DNA of 64,000 nt from Gardnerella leopoldii (GTDB taxonomy: Bacteria > Actinomycetota > Actinomycetes > Actinomycetales > Bifidobacteriaceae), in the NCBI RefSeq assembly GCF_003293675.1, contig NZ_CP029984.1, positions 1,178,043 through 1,242,042 of the forward strand, read 5' to 3'. Every line of letters begins with the position of its first letter. The stretch's first letter is position 1. Positions 47,954 through 57,774 of the stretch are shown one piece after another. Under the pieces are notes generated by a model that saw nothing but the letters and a program-made list of their open reading frames with translations, made no database searches and was not told the DNA's origin. Both the position numbers and the translations under genes were made by a program.

Positions 47954-50809
47954 CTATGCTTTTTTAGCGGTAGATTTCTTTGAAGTAGTCTTCTTTGTAG
48001 AAGTTTTCCTTGCGGTAGATTTTTTCGCAGTAGACTTCTTTTCAGAAGATTTTGCAGTGCTCTTAGTCGCGCGCTTTTTGCGTTTTACGGGACCTGCGGC
48101 ACGCTTTTGCGCCAAAAGTGCAAATGCATCCTGCGGATCAATCGATTCAGGCGTATACTGCTTTGGCAAAGTGCGATTCGTTTCGCCATCAGTAATATAA
48201 GCTCCGTAGAAACCATCCTTAATCACTACTGGCTTCCCAGTTTCAGGATCTGCACCAAGCTCACGAAGAGGCGGCTTGGCGGCACCACGAGTACGCTTAC
48301 CGTACTTTGGTTGCGCAAATAAATCTTTCGCTTCTTGCAAAGTAACAGTAAAAATAGTATCTTCACTAGAAAGAGATCGCGTATCCGGCTTAGATTCCAC
48401 AGTTTCTCCAGCAGAAGTATCTACAGCAGAATATGTTTTAGTTAAATATGGACCGTAACGACCATTATTTGCTTCTATACGAGCTAGTTTTACAACGCCT
48501 TCGGCATCAACTTCTTCATACTCACCAACCAAACGTGGCAAATTCAAAAGTTGCAACGCTTCTTGCAAAGTCAAAGTCGCTGGATCCATGGTTTTAAACA
48601 AAGAAGCCATTTTTGGACGAGCCTTAGAAGACTTAGAAGCCTTAGAAGATTTAGAATCTTCCGCATTATTCTGCTCTTCTACCAGTGCCACGTACGGCCC
48701 AAAACGACCGTTGCGCACTTCTACGTTCCCACCCGTTTCTGGATCTACTCCAAGCACACGTGGACCTTCAGCATTATTCTCAAGCAATTCTCGAGCAGCA
48801 TCAACAGTTAACTCATCTGGAGCTAAAGTTTCTGGCAAAGAAGCGTGACGAGGGTTGCCTTCAGCATCAAGATTCTTAATGTCTTCCAAGTAAGGACCAT
48901 AGCGTCCAATACGCACATGCAAACCATCGCCAATGTCTATGGTATTTATTTCACGCGCATCAATTTCACCAAGCTCTGCAACCTGCTGTTGCAAACCAAT
49001 ATGAGCTTCATCAGCGGAATTAGCGGCACCTTCACCAGAACCGAAATAGAACCTAGTTAACCAATCGCGACCGGTTTCTTCACCGTGCGCAATTCTGTCC
49101 AAACCATTTTCCATATCAGCAGTAAACGCGTAATCAACATACTTCGGGAAATTCGCTTCCAAAAGCTTAATTACAGCAAAAGCAAGCCAAGAAGGAATCA
49201 ATGCACGTCCACGCTCATAGACGTATCCGCGATCAATAATTGTGGAAATAATCGTTGCGTAAGTAGAAGGGCGGCCTATTTCCTTAGCTTCCAAAGTTTT
49301 AACTAAAGAAGCTTCAGTATATCTTGCAGGAGGCTGAGTTTCGTGAGAATCCGCACTAACACTTTTAGCTTCAAGAATATCCCCAGCTTGCATTTGAGGA
49401 AGCGCCTTATCGCTTTCACCTTCAGATGCATGTGCATTGCCAAAAACCTTCATAAAACCAGCAAAAGTAATTACTGTTCCAGAAGCTTGGAACAAAGCTT
49501 CTCCATATTCTCCAGCAGAAGCATTTAACTTAACAGTTGCTGTAAAACCTGTAGCATCAGCCATTTGTGACGCAAGGGTTCGTTGCCAAATAAGCGTATA
49601 CAATTTCAGCTGATCCGCAGGTAATTTATCTGCAAGCTCGTCCGGGCTTAAGAAACGCGCTCCAGCAGGGCGAATACATTCATGAGCTTCCTGCGCTCCT
49701 GCAGACGTAGTTGCATACTGCTTAGGAGATTGCGAAACATACTCGTCGCCAAACGCTGCACGAGCGGCACTACGCGCAGCTTCGATAGCTTCTTTGGAAA
49801 GCGTTACGGAATCCGTACGCATGTAAGTGATATAGCCGTTTTCGTATAAAGATTGCGCAGCTCGCATAGTTTGGCGAGAGCTCATTGAAAGTCGGTTTCC
49901 AGCAGTTTGCTGCAAAGTTGATGTAGTAAAAGGTGGCAAAGGACGACGACGATACGGCTTCGTTTCCATAGAGTCAACTACAAAATCTGAATTTTCAAGA
50001 GCTTTAGAAAGCTTAGATGCAAAATCAGCGTCAACATGCAAAGCTTTTTGTGATTCATCTTTTGTAGAAACCAACTCACCTTTTGAATTGAAATCTTTAG
50101 AACCAGCCAGACGGCGACCAGAAAGCTCGCTCATGCGCGCTTCAAAATCAACACTTTCACCATCTGAGCCTTTAGAACTTAAAATCGCGCTAATATCCCA
50201 GTAAGACGCCTTAGTAAACGCCATACGCTCGCGTTCACGCTCAACAATCAACCTAGTAGCAACAGACTGCACGCGTCCAGCAGAAAGACCAGGACCAACT
50301 TTTCTCCACAAAACAGGAGAAAGCTCATATCCATACAAACGGTCTAACACACGACGAGTTTCTTGCGCGTCAACCATATTGTCGTCAACATTTCGAGTAT
50401 TACTAAGCGAGGCTTGAATTGCATCCTTAGTAATCTCATGAAACACCATGCGCTTTACTGGCACAGTTGGCTTCAATGCTTCTACCAAATGCCACGCAAT
50501 AGCTTCACCTTCGCGATCCTCATCAGTTGCCAGATATAATTCGTCAGCTTTTGCGAGCGCAGACTTTAAATCGGAAACAGTTTTCTTTTTATCTGAGCCA
50601 ACTACGTAATATGGTGCAAAACCATGATCGACATCTACACCAAACTTACCAAACGCCGCTTTGCGTGAGGCTGGAACTTGGCTTGGCTGAGCGAGATCGC
50701 GAATATGCCCAACTGAAGCCATGACGGTATATCCATTTCCTAAATACCCGCCAATTTTTCGCGCTTTCGTGGGAGACTCCACAATGACTAGCTTATTCTG
50801 TGCTGCCAT
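47954..50809 (-). CDS. topA: DNA topoisomerase I
   Basis: 951 aa from ATG 50809, with AAAGGAG nine bases upstream; a longer frame to 50863 lacks one. Relaxes negative supercoils through a covalent tyrosine. The Toprim domain has VIVESPTKARKI and DEDREGEAIAWH. The active Tyr329 is in ITYMRTDS. The C-terminal part carries repeated NGRFGPY/NGRYGPY modules instead of Cys4 zinc fingers, the actinobacterial plan, then a Lys/Thr/Ser-rich tail of about 45 residues. First gene of topA-tmk-holB. Confidence 0.95.
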   Translation of the reverse strand: MAAQNKLVIVESPTKARKIGGYLGNGYTVMASVGHIRDLAQPSQVPASRKAAFGKFGVDVDHGFAPYYVVGSDKKKTVSDLKSALAKADELYLATDEDREGEAIAWHLVEALKPTVPVKRMVFHEITKDAIQASLSNTRNVDDNMVDAQETRRVLDRLYGYELSPVLWRKVGPGLSAGRVQSVATRLIVERERERMAFTKASYWDISAILSSKGSDGESVDFEARMSELSGRRLAGSKDFNSKGELVSTKDESQKALHVDADFASKLSKALENSDFVVDSMETKPYRRRPLPPFTTSTLQQTAGNRLSMSSRQTMRAAQSLYENGYITYMRTDSVTLSKEAIEAARSAARAAFGDEYVSQSPKQYATTSAGAQEAHECIRPAGARFLSPDELADKLPADQLKLYTLIWQRTLASQMADATGFTATVKLNASAGEYGEALFQASGTVITFAGFMKVFGNAHASEGESDKALPQMQAGDILEAKSVSADSHETQPPARYTEASLVKTLEAKEIGRPSTYATIISTIIDRGYVYERGRALIPSWLAFAVIKLLEANFPKYVDYAFTADMENGLDRIAHGEETGRDWLTRFYFGSGEGAANSADEAHIGLQQQVAELGEIDAREINTIDIGDGLHVRIGRYGPYLEDIKNLDAEGNPRHASLPETLAPDELTVDAARELLENNAEGPRVLGVDPETGGNVEVRNGRFGPYVALVEEQNNAEDSKSSKASKSSKARPKMASLFKTMDPATLTLQEALQLLNLPRLVGEYEEVDAEGVVKLARIEANNGRYGPYLTKTYSAVDTSAGETVESKPDTRSLSSEDTIFTVTLQEAKDLFAQPKYGKRTRGAAKPPLRELGADPETGKPVVIKDGFYGAYITDGETNRTLPKQYTPESIDPQDAFALLAQKRAAGPVKRKKRATKSTAKSSEKKSTAKKSTARKTSTKKTTSKKSTAKKA

Positions 50810-50940
50810 ATTCGCTCCTTTCCTAACACAATCGAACATATAATTCCGAACTATATGTTTCACGCTAACTGTATCGCAACTTAAGTTATACGTCTATTAC
50901 ATTCCACCTCGGTGGATAAAAGCAGATAGAGTAGACAATA

Positions 50941-52257
50941 TTACTTAGAAGCAGATGGAGGCGTCGGCGGAGCGCCTACTAATCCAAGCCTACTCAACGG
51001 CGAAGCTGTAGAGTGACGCATTACCATAATTACGCCAAAAACAAGCAAAGACACGCCTATAATCAGCCAATAAGTTGCTACATAAGATACGCTTGCAGCC
51101 CATTGAGCAAAAATATCAACACCAGGAAGAATTTGCCATATTAAATAAAGTGCATACAAACACGCCAACACACCAATCGTAATCATAGAGCTTCCTACAA
51201 TTTGAACGCTAATTGAGGAACGTCGATAAGCTGGCATATCCATTCCACTACTGCGAGTGCATGCGAGCATAATAAGCGTTACAGCACCAACGATAAGTAA
51301 TGACATAAGAACGTCAGAAACTCTATGCCAATGTGCTGCAATCAAAGAAAGTTCCACAAGAACGCTTATAAAAGCTGCAACTACTGACGCCCATGCGCGC
51401 CAAACACGCGAAACTACACAAATAAGCAACGCACATGATGCAGTAATAAGTAGGGTATGACCTGAAGGTGCTGAATTTGCAGACAAATATTCAATACTTA
51501 TAAGCATTGGGCGCGGAAGAATTTTTTTCAATGGTTCAGCAGCAGCCGAAAGAATAATAATTCCAGCACATTGACCAAGAAGCCACCAACGTTTACGAAT
51601 ACAAACTACTATGAGTGAAACAAGAGCAATTATTATGCCAGTAATTATAACAACCATAGAAACGCTTATAGGTCGCAAGCAAAATGCAAGCCAAGACGGC
51701 ATACCATGAGAGCCAAATCCGTCAATTACCATTTCTTCATAGCTTTGACCAAGTACTGTTTGCACACTAATAAACCATATGAACGCAGCAGAAGCCAGGA
51801 AAACAATTGCAATAGCAACACACCACAATATGGTAGATATTCGAGGACGCTTTACGAGCGGATCAAGCTGATCAATATCATCTGCATCCGATGAAGAATC
51901 TTCAGAAGATAACTGATTAGTTGAATACGACAAATCAGACAAATCAGACAAATCAGACAAATCAGATTGACGTTTAGTTTGTTTCACAAACTGTTTTACA
52001 GACTGTTTAGAAGATTTCTCTTCAGTATTTTCTGGAAATAAAGGCGATATTTTTTCGTCATTATCCTCAGATGAGATTGGAGAAAATGGCGTAATCGTAT
52101 TAATCGAATCCAAAGGATGCGAATAGTCACTACCTTCACTGTTGCGATTAACATCTTGCGAAGTTCCACCTACCGGCAGCGCATCATTTTTCTCAGCAGA
52201 ATCATCATGCTGATTGTCAATGCTATTGGATTGAATTCCTGCAAATTCTTCACTCAT
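50941..52257 (-). CDS. PAP2-family membrane phosphatase with long disordered N-terminus
   Basis: 438 aa. About 140 hydrophilic, Asp/Ser-rich residues precede the first helix, including a (SDL)4-type run made by a 9-bp DNA repeat. The membrane part carries the phosphatase motifs PSGHT and AAHWHRVSDV. The first motif (KX6RP) is weak, visible only as KKILPRP, so it is not certain to be active. PAP2 enzymes act on lipid phosphates such as undecaprenyl or phosphatidate pyrophosphates. Eight or more helices in total. Neighbours give no clue. Confidence 0.8.
   Translation of the reverse strand: MSEEFAGIQSNSIDNQHDDSAEKNDALPVGGTSQDVNRNSEGSDYSHPLDSINTITPFSPISSEDNDEKISPLFPENTEEKSSKQSVKQFVKQTKRQSDLSDLSDLSDLSYSTNQLSSEDSSSDADDIDQLDPLVKRPRISTILWCVAIAIVFLASAAFIWFISVQTVLGQSYEEMVIDGFGSHGMPSWLAFCLRPISVSMVVIITGIIIALVSLIVVCIRKRWWLLGQCAGIIILSAAAEPLKKILPRPMLISIEYLSANSAPSGHTLLITASCALLICVVSRVWRAWASVVAAFISVLVELSLIAAHWHRVSDVLMSLLIVGAVTLIMLACTRSSGMDMPAYRRSSISVQIVGSSMITIGVLACLYALYLIWQILPGVDIFAQWAASVSYVATYWLIIGVSLLVFGVIMVMRHSTASPLSRLGLVGAPPTPPSASK
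51929..51964. repeat. four perfect 9-bp tandem repeats in frame
   Basis: GACAAATCA four times in a row. The repeat encodes Ser-Asp-Leu units in the disordered N-terminus of the PAP2-family protein, and copy-number change would keep frame. Confidence 0.95.
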
Positions 52258-52311
52258 ACTTTAGACTTTACGACAGTATTTACGACCGCGCTAGTTTTAC
52301 GCATAATAAAA

Positions 52312-52394
52312 CCTCCGCGCACCCACCAGAGGCCACTTACCCTTGCTGCATTTCTGCCCTGGGGGGATTGGGTGACTTAGTGCCACACGGAGGC
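52312..52394 (-). ncRNA. ffs: SRP RNA (4.5S, small bacterial type)
   Basis: About 83 nt on the minus strand. The Ffh-binding core reads CCAGGGCAGAAATGCAGCA, giving the GAAA tetraloop on a GCA/TGC stem next to the symmetric AGCA/CAGG loop. The 5' CCTCCG pairs with the 3' CGGAGG, which is followed by TTTTATT and therefore also acts as the terminator. Works with Ffh to target membrane proteins. Confidence 0.9.
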
Positions 52395-52401
52395 TTTATC
52401 T

Positions 52402-52429
52402 ATATTACACGATTTTCGCTACATGTCGA
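52402..52429 (-). promoter_or_regulatory. ffs promoter
   Basis: TCGACA (52424-52429), 16 bp, TAATAT (52402-52407) on the minus strand; start predicted just at the SRP RNA 5' end. Confidence 0.6.
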
Positions 52430-52440
52430 GTAGTAATAAA

Positions 52441-53583
52441 TTATGCGCGCCACACACTCTTGCCATGTTCTTTTGCAAATTCAGTATCTTCATCAAGCTG
52501 AGACTCGTTAGCTTCAACATCACCAGCAATATAGCGTTCAACTAATTGGCGAGCTTCACTATCTTCATGCTGAACTGCAGGAGACTTCATAAAGTATGAA
52601 CTTGGAGCCAAAACCGGACCAGAAAGCTTGCGATCCAAAGCAATTTTTGCGGCTCGAACAGCATCGATAACAATTCCGGCAGAATTTGGAGAATCCCAAA
52701 CCTCAAGCTTGTACTCCAAATTCAAAGGAACATCACCAAAAGTAGTACCTTCCAAACGCACGAAAGCAAACTTGCGATCATCCAACCAAGCTACGTAGTC
52801 TGAAGGCCCAATATGAACATTATGCTCATCCATTTCATGAGGCACGATTGAAGTTACTGCACGAGTCTTAGAAATCTTTTTAGACTCAAGTCTTGAACGC
52901 TGAAGCATGTTCATAAAGTCCATATTTCCGCCAACATTCAGCTGATACGTGCGATCCAAACGCACACCGCGATCCTCAAAAAGTCGAGCCATAACGCGGT
53001 GAGTAATAGTTGCACCTACCTGACTTTTAATGTCATCGCCAATAATAGGAACTCCTGCATCACGGAATTTTTGTGCCCACTCAGGATCAGAAGCAATGAA
53101 GACTGGCAGGCAGTTTACAAATGCACAGCCAGCTTCCATCGCAGCAGTCGCATAAGCTTTATCGGCTTGCTCAGATCCTACTGGAAGATAAGAAACAAGC
53201 ACATCCACATGCTTATCTCGCAAAACTTGAGCAACGTCAACAGGTTCAGCCTCGGACTCATCAATCATTTCACGGTAGTAATCACCAAGACCGTCATAAG
53301 TTGGACCACGCAATACTTCTACACCCAAATTTGGTACATCAGCAAAACGAATTGTGTTATTTTGTGAAGCGCCAATTGCTTCACTTAAATCATGCCCAAC
53401 CTTTAGAGAATCAACATCAAACGCCGCAACAAACTCAATATCGCGCACACGATACTGACCAAATACAGCGTGCATCAACCCTGGAATTTTCTCACCGTCA
53501 TCAGCGTTTTTGTAATATTCAACGCCCTGAACCAGCGACGAAGCACAATTGCCGACACCGGCAATGGCAACGCGGATGCTCAT
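52441..53583 (-). CDS. ino1: inositol-1-phosphate synthase
   Basis: 380 aa. Turns glucose-6-phosphate into myo-inositol-1-phosphate using NAD. The dinucleotide loop is [11 protein letters not shown], and the family landmarks [20 protein letters not shown] and [11 protein letters not shown] are present. It is of the short actinobacterial type. In actinobacteria inositol feeds phosphatidylinositol lipids, though this genome may use it otherwise. A single gene whose stop lies just upstream of the ffs promoter. Confidence 0.94.
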   Translation of the reverse strand: MSIRVAIAGVGNCASSLVQGVEYYKNADDGEKIPGLMHAVFGQYRVRDIEFVAAFDVDSLKVGHDLSEAIGASQNNTIRFADVPNLGVEVLRGPTYDGLGDYYREMIDESEAEPVDVAQVLRDKHVDVLVSYLPVGSEQADKAYATAAMEAGCAFVNCLPVFIASDPEWAQKFRDAGVPIIGDDIKSQVGATITHRVMARLFEDRGVRLDRTYQLNVGGNMDFMNMLQRSRLESKKISKTRAVTSIVPHEMDEHNVHIGPSDYVAWLDDRKFAFVRLEGTTFGDVPLNLEYKLEVWDSPNSAGIVIDAVRAAKIALDRKLSGPVLAPSSYFMKSPAVQHEDSEARQLVERYIAGDVEANESQLDEDTEFAKEHGKSVWRA

Positions 53584-53755
53584 ATAGACTCCTTGCCCTG
53601 CAAAATAAGCGACATTACATTATGCCGCACCATACACATTTCATAATACTATTGCTTTAACAAATATGTACTAATATTCAATATTTTTAATCTTTTCTAA
53701 ACAAAAACATGCTGTTTTGTAGAAAAATTCAACACCGGACGCTACGGTGGAATGT

Positions 53756-56080
53756 ATGGTTGCACGTAAAGATGGAAGACGAGCGTCTACTTCGCATGAG
53801 AAAGCTACTCGAAGCATATCGTCACAATCACAAAAAAATACGAATATGCCTTCATCTGTCCCACCAAGCGGACAAGACTCATACCGTCCACATTCGTATT
53901 CTTTTGAATCAAACAAAAGCAGCCGTAATTCGAGATTCGAACGTTCTCGCGCAGCAACACGCAGAAGGCGTCGTAGAGCTTGGCGAGGCAGACATCCTAT
54001 TATTTTTTGGGCACTTATCGTTATTTTTGTACCAATTTTGCTAGGCACAATTGTTTTTGCTTATCTGTACGCAACTACAGATATACCTGCACCAGACAAA
54101 GTTGCTATGGCAGATAAGACGAAAGTGTACTATTCAGATGGCAAAACTGAATTAGGCTCTTTTGCTGAGCAAAATCGCGAAATTATCAATTGTTCAGTAC
54201 TACCTAAATATGTTGGTAAAGCAATAGTTGCTTCAGAAAATCGTTCCTTCTACCACGATGGCGGAATAGATTTTAAAGGAATTGGACGCGCATTACTTCA
54301 TAACGTTACAAAGCACGGGCGTTGGGGCGGCTCAACTATTACGCAACAATATGCGGAAAGATATTATCTCGGTGAAACAAAAACTTATTTTGGAAAACTA
54401 AAAGAAGCTATTTTAGCTTTGAAAATTGCGCAAACCCAAGATAAAGATACAGTACTTTGCAATTATATGAATACTATTTACTTGGGTAGAGGAGCATACG
54501 GAATTCAAGCTGCAGCTAAAGCATATTTCGGTATAGAAGCAAAAGATTTGTCACTTTCGCAAGCTGCACTTTTAGCAGGTATTATTCCAGCACCAAGTAG
54601 CTGGGATCCTGCAATTGGTCCAAAAGAAGCAGGCATTCGTTTTAAGCGCGTGTTACGCATTATGAAAGAAGATGGCTACATTACAGCTTCTCAAGCAGCG
54701 CAAGCAAAAATGCCTAAAACTATTACTCAGACGACTCAAAACATTTACGCAGGTCAACAAGGTTACTTATTGCATATGGTTCGCGATGAGTTAACTAGGA
54801 ACGGTGCTTTTACGCAGGAAGATCTTGACAGTGGCGGATATCGCATTATTACTACTATCGATAAAGCTAAGCAAGATTTAATGTTCAAAGTTGCAAGTCC
54901 TTCTCAAGATGGACGAGGAATTGTGCCAGAAGGACTGCAAGTTGGCGGAATTTCAATAAACGCAAAAGATGGTTCAATCATTTCCGTTTACGCAGGAGAC
55001 GATTATCTAAAGAAACAGCTTAATAACGCCACACAAGCGCTTTATGAGCCAGGTTCTACTATGAAGCCTTTTGCGCTTATGGGAGCAATTCAGGCTGGCA
55101 CTAGCTTGGATACGATGTTCAATGGCAATTCTCCACGCAAGTTTGATGGGATCGATAAACCTGTTGGAAACTTTGCAAACATGAGCTACGGCACCATTAA
55201 CTTATACAGTGCAACTGCAAATTCTGTGAACACAGTGTATATGGATTTGCAAAGTAAACTTGGTGCTAAGAAAGTTGCTCATACTGCAGTTATGGCAGGT
55301 TTAAGCCCTGAACGAGTCAATGGTAAGAATCCGTTTACTGTGCTCGGAAACGATTCTGTGCATGTAAGCGAAATTGCGCGCGCATATGCAACATTTGCAA
55401 ACCAAGGAAGACGCCCAGATTTGCATATTGTTGCCAGCGTAAAAAATCCTGACGGTAAGGAGTTCTACCGTGCACCAACAGCCGGAAAGCAAGTATTCTC
55501 ACCAGCCGATGCCGCTCTAGCTACAAAAGCAATGATTGGCGTAGTGCAACATGGTACAGCAACTGAAGCTCGCGCTGTAGGTAGAGAAATTGCAGGAAAG
55601 TCTGGAACAGCAAACGATGAAACTGCTGGTAGCTTTGTAGGATTTACGCCAAATATTGTTACCGCATTTGCCATATGGAATCCAGACGCAAAAGGTAGCC
55701 CACAAGTAATTAAACCGTTCCACGGATATCTTGGCGGAAGCGACTACCCTGTGCACTTGTTTACAAGATACATGCGTCAAGCGGTAATAGGAACCCCGAA
55801 TACTAAATTCCCTGAAGCAAAAGACACAGGCAAAATTGGTGGACCTGATGGAAAATGGGGATTAGGCGAACAACATACATTCACGCATATAAAAACTGAG
55901 AATGAGGGTAAGGATAAAAACAAGGACAAAGATAAAGACAAGGACAACGACAACGATTTAGACCTTGATAGTCAGCTGTATGGTCGTGACGATTCATCAT
56001 CGGGCGGCGTTGGCAGCTACGATAATAATTCTGGCGGTCATGGTTATGACAATAACTATGACACAACTGGAGGAAACTAG
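53756..56080 (+). CDS. bifunctional penicillin-binding protein (class A)
   Basis: 774 aa from ATG 53756 (a GTG at 53747 is possible). A basic cytoplasmic N-terminus (about 95 residues) precedes one membrane anchor. The glycosyltransferase domain has ASENRSFYHDGG with catalytic Glu161, GGSTITQQYAE and TIYLGRGAYGIQAAA. The transpeptidase has Ser434-Thr-Met-Lys437, the SVN-type motif in ANSVNT, and KSGT at 615-618. It makes peptidoglycan. After residue 690 or so comes a low-complexity tail of Lys-Asp and Asp-Asn repeats, then Gly/Asn/Tyr-rich ends, likely disordered. Confidence 0.93.
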   Translation: MVARKDGRRASTSHEKATRSISSQSQKNTNMPSSVPPSGQDSYRPHSYSFESNKSSRNSRFERSRAATRRRRRRAWRGRHPIIFWALIVIFVPILLGTIVFAYLYATTDIPAPDKVAMADKTKVYYSDGKTELGSFAEQNREIINCSVLPKYVGKAIVASENRSFYHDGGIDFKGIGRALLHNVTKHGRWGGSTITQQYAERYYLGETKTYFGKLKEAILALKIAQTQDKDTVLCNYMNTIYLGRGAYGIQAAAKAYFGIEAKDLSLSQAALLAGIIPAPSSWDPAIGPKEAGIRFKRVLRIMKEDGYITASQAAQAKMPKTITQTTQNIYAGQQGYLLHMVRDELTRNGAFTQEDLDSGGYRIITTIDKAKQDLMFKVASPSQDGRGIVPEGLQVGGISINAKDGSIISVYAGDDYLKKQLNNATQALYEPGSTMKPFALMGAIQAGTSLDTMFNGNSPRKFDGIDKPVGNFANMSYGTINLYSATANSVNTVYMDLQSKLGAKKVAHTAVMAGLSPERVNGKNPFTVLGNDSVHVSEIARAYATFANQGRRPDLHIVASVKNPDGKEFYRAPTAGKQVFSPADAALATKAMIGVVQHGTATEARAVGREIAGKSGTANDETAGSFVGFTPNIVTAFAIWNPDAKGSPQVIKPFHGYLGGSDYPVHLFTRYMRQAVIGTPNTKFPEAKDTGKIGGPDGKWGLGEQHTFTHIKTENEGKDKNKDKDKDKDNDNDLDLDSQLYGRDDSSSGGVGSYDNNSGGHGYDNNYDTTGGN

Positions 56081-56164
56081 TAAATCAACTGTAGCTATTT
56101 ATAAACAAAACTGTAGCTAATTTACGAACAGATATGCGAATAGCTAGCTAAGTAAATAGCTAAA

Positions 56165-56205
56165 TAGTTTGTTAATTAGTTTCGCTAGTTTATTAATTAG
56201 TTTCG
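56165..56205. repeat. two near-identical 20-bp tandem copies
   Basis: TAGTTTGTTAATTAGTTTCG (56165-56184) and TAGTTTATTAATTAGTTTCG (56186-56205) differ by one base. The second covers the stop codon of the HAD gene (minus strand) and extends from its last codons into the spacer. Confidence 0.8.
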
Positions 56206-56940
56206 GCTCAAAACAATGTTCTCAAGCATTTTAGCAGTAACATTTTCATAACCGTTAAGTTCTGCATGATGCTTGCTTTCAGATATGTTTGCGCGCGAAA
56301 AACCTGTTTGCGCAATTACAGTTGCTCCGGAATTAACTGCGGCAGTAAGACCAGATAGAGAATCTTCTATGGCAATGCAATTAGCCATCTGCTTTGCAAC
56401 TTCCTCATCCGTGCCCTCAATGCCAACCATTTTTCCTGCAGCAAGATAAGGCTCAGCACTAGGCTTCGGTTTAAATCCATCGTCTCCGCACACATACCCA
56501 GCGAAAGCACCTTCTGGAGCGTGATTCACAATATTTTCAACCAAACAACGCGGCGAATTGCTCACCAAAATCGAAGTAATGCCGGCATCCGTAAGACTTT
56601 TAAGTACATCTAAAACTCCTGGAACCCACGGCACGGATTCAGCCTCACGAGCAGCAACGTAATCAACCATGCCTTTGCCAATTTCTTCTACTGTAAGTTT
56701 TGTACCAGAAGGAATCATCTTATTGGCAACAGTTTCAAGGGATCCACCGGAACATTCCCAAGCTAAATCTTCATCCCAGTATCCACCGTATTTTTTTACT
56801 AAATAAAATTCCGACTCATGCCAATACGGCTCGGAATCTATAAGAGTACCATCCATATCCCAGAAAACTGCACGCAACACATGTTTTTCTTCACTAGAGT
56901 TAAGAGTATTTGCACACATATTCGTCGTCTGTTCAGCCAT
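56197..56940 (-). CDS. HAD-superfamily phosphatase (beta-phosphoglucomutase-like)
   Basis: 247 aa. Catalytic Asp-x-Asp in FWDMDGTLIDS, Thr/Ser in LVSNSP, Lys in KPKPSAEPY, and the acidic motif IEDSLSGLTAA. The helical cap between motifs I and II marks subclass I, which acts on small phosphorylated sugars or glycolate-like substrates. Substrate unknown. AAGGATTGTGA precedes ATG. A 150-bp gap separates it from hspR, and a tandem repeat overlaps its end. Confidence 0.87.
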   Translation of the reverse strand: MAEQTTNMCANTLNSSEEKHVLRAVFWDMDGTLIDSEPYWHESEFYLVKKYGGYWDEDLAWECSGGSLETVANKMIPSGTKLTVEEIGKGMVDYVAAREAESVPWVPGVLDVLKSLTDAGITSILVSNSPRCLVENIVNHAPEGAFAGYVCGDDGFKPKPSAEPYLAAGKMVGIEGTDEEVAKQMANCIAIEDSLSGLTAAVNSGATVIAQTGFSRANISESKHHAELNGYENVTAKMLENIVLSRN

Positions 56941-57090
56941 TCACAATCCTTTATATTGCATATATTTGCTTTAGCTTTTGTAGCACATCATTTTCGCACT
57001 AATTCTGCATTACTTTTCGCACTATTAATTCTTCTCGTTAATTCTCACTAATTTCTCACTTAAGCACAATAAGTAGCCATACCTACGTTA

Positions 57091-57687
57091 CTATATGCTC
57101 CACGCTCTCCACAACACCACAGATTTTTCATCCGAAGACTTTCGATTTTTATAATTACTGTTATAGCTTTCCGAAGAATACGACGAAGGTAACGCTCGCC
57201 TCTCTGTAAGAATATCCCGCCTCCAGCGACGCGCATTGCGAGAACGCTGCATTTCCACAATGTCACCATCTGCATTTGCAGCAAAAATATTGCGTTCTGA
57301 AGACTCTGCAGAATCAAGCAAATGCCTTACTTGTCTTTTAAGCTGTCGATTTTCTTCTTGCAAATCAAGTATTTGCATGATGCCAGCAAGATTGATACCT
57401 TCATTTTGGCTTAAATGCTGAGTTTGCACAATCCTGTCTATATCTCGCAAAGAATAGCGACGAGCGCCACCTTCAGTTCTATTCGGCATTATTAAATGAA
57501 GCCTATCATACTGTCGTAAAGTTTGCGGGTGCGTATTGGTTAGGCGTGCCACATGGCTTACGGTAAATATTGGCAAATCAAGAACAAATCCTACTTCATC
57601 TGCCCCGTCAAGCGTTGCGGTACCACGCACTAAAGCAACTGCACACATTTCATACAGTGCTTTAGTTTCACGCGTTATTGGTGTCAT
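57091..57687 (-). CDS. hspR: heat-shock repressor HspR
   Basis: 198 aa. MerR-type DNA-binding domain near residues 30-70 (FTVSHVARLTNTHPQTLRQYDRLHLI), then NRTEGGARRYSLRDIDRIVQTQHL and a coiled-coil arm (LQEENRQLKRQVRHL). In actinobacteria HspR with DnaK binds HAIR sites and represses the dnaK operon. It lies last in dnaK-grpE-dnaJ-hspR, 87 bp after dnaJ, and the HAIR in front of dnaK closes the feedback loop. A tail of about 60 residues, rich in Arg/Ser/Tyr, is extra. Confidence 0.92.
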   Translation of the reverse strand: MTPITRETKALYEMCAVALVRGTATLDGADEVGFVLDLPIFTVSHVARLTNTHPQTLRQYDRLHLIMPNRTEGGARRYSLRDIDRIVQTQHLSQNEGINLAGIMQILDLQEENRQLKRQVRHLLDSAESSERNIFAANADGDIVEMQRSRNARRWRRDILTERRALPSSYSSESYNSNYKNRKSSDEKSVVLWRAWSI

Positions 57688-57774
57688 AGCACGCCTTCCT
57701 TTGCTCTTTTTAGTATGTTTAAAGCACTGTTACAAGCAATTCAACAGTGTTTAACCTACTAAATTATTGTTAAC

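Noticed and set aside
51929-51964. Short direct repeats as a CRISPR array
   Set aside because: The 9-bp units are contiguous with no spacers and lie inside a coding frame.
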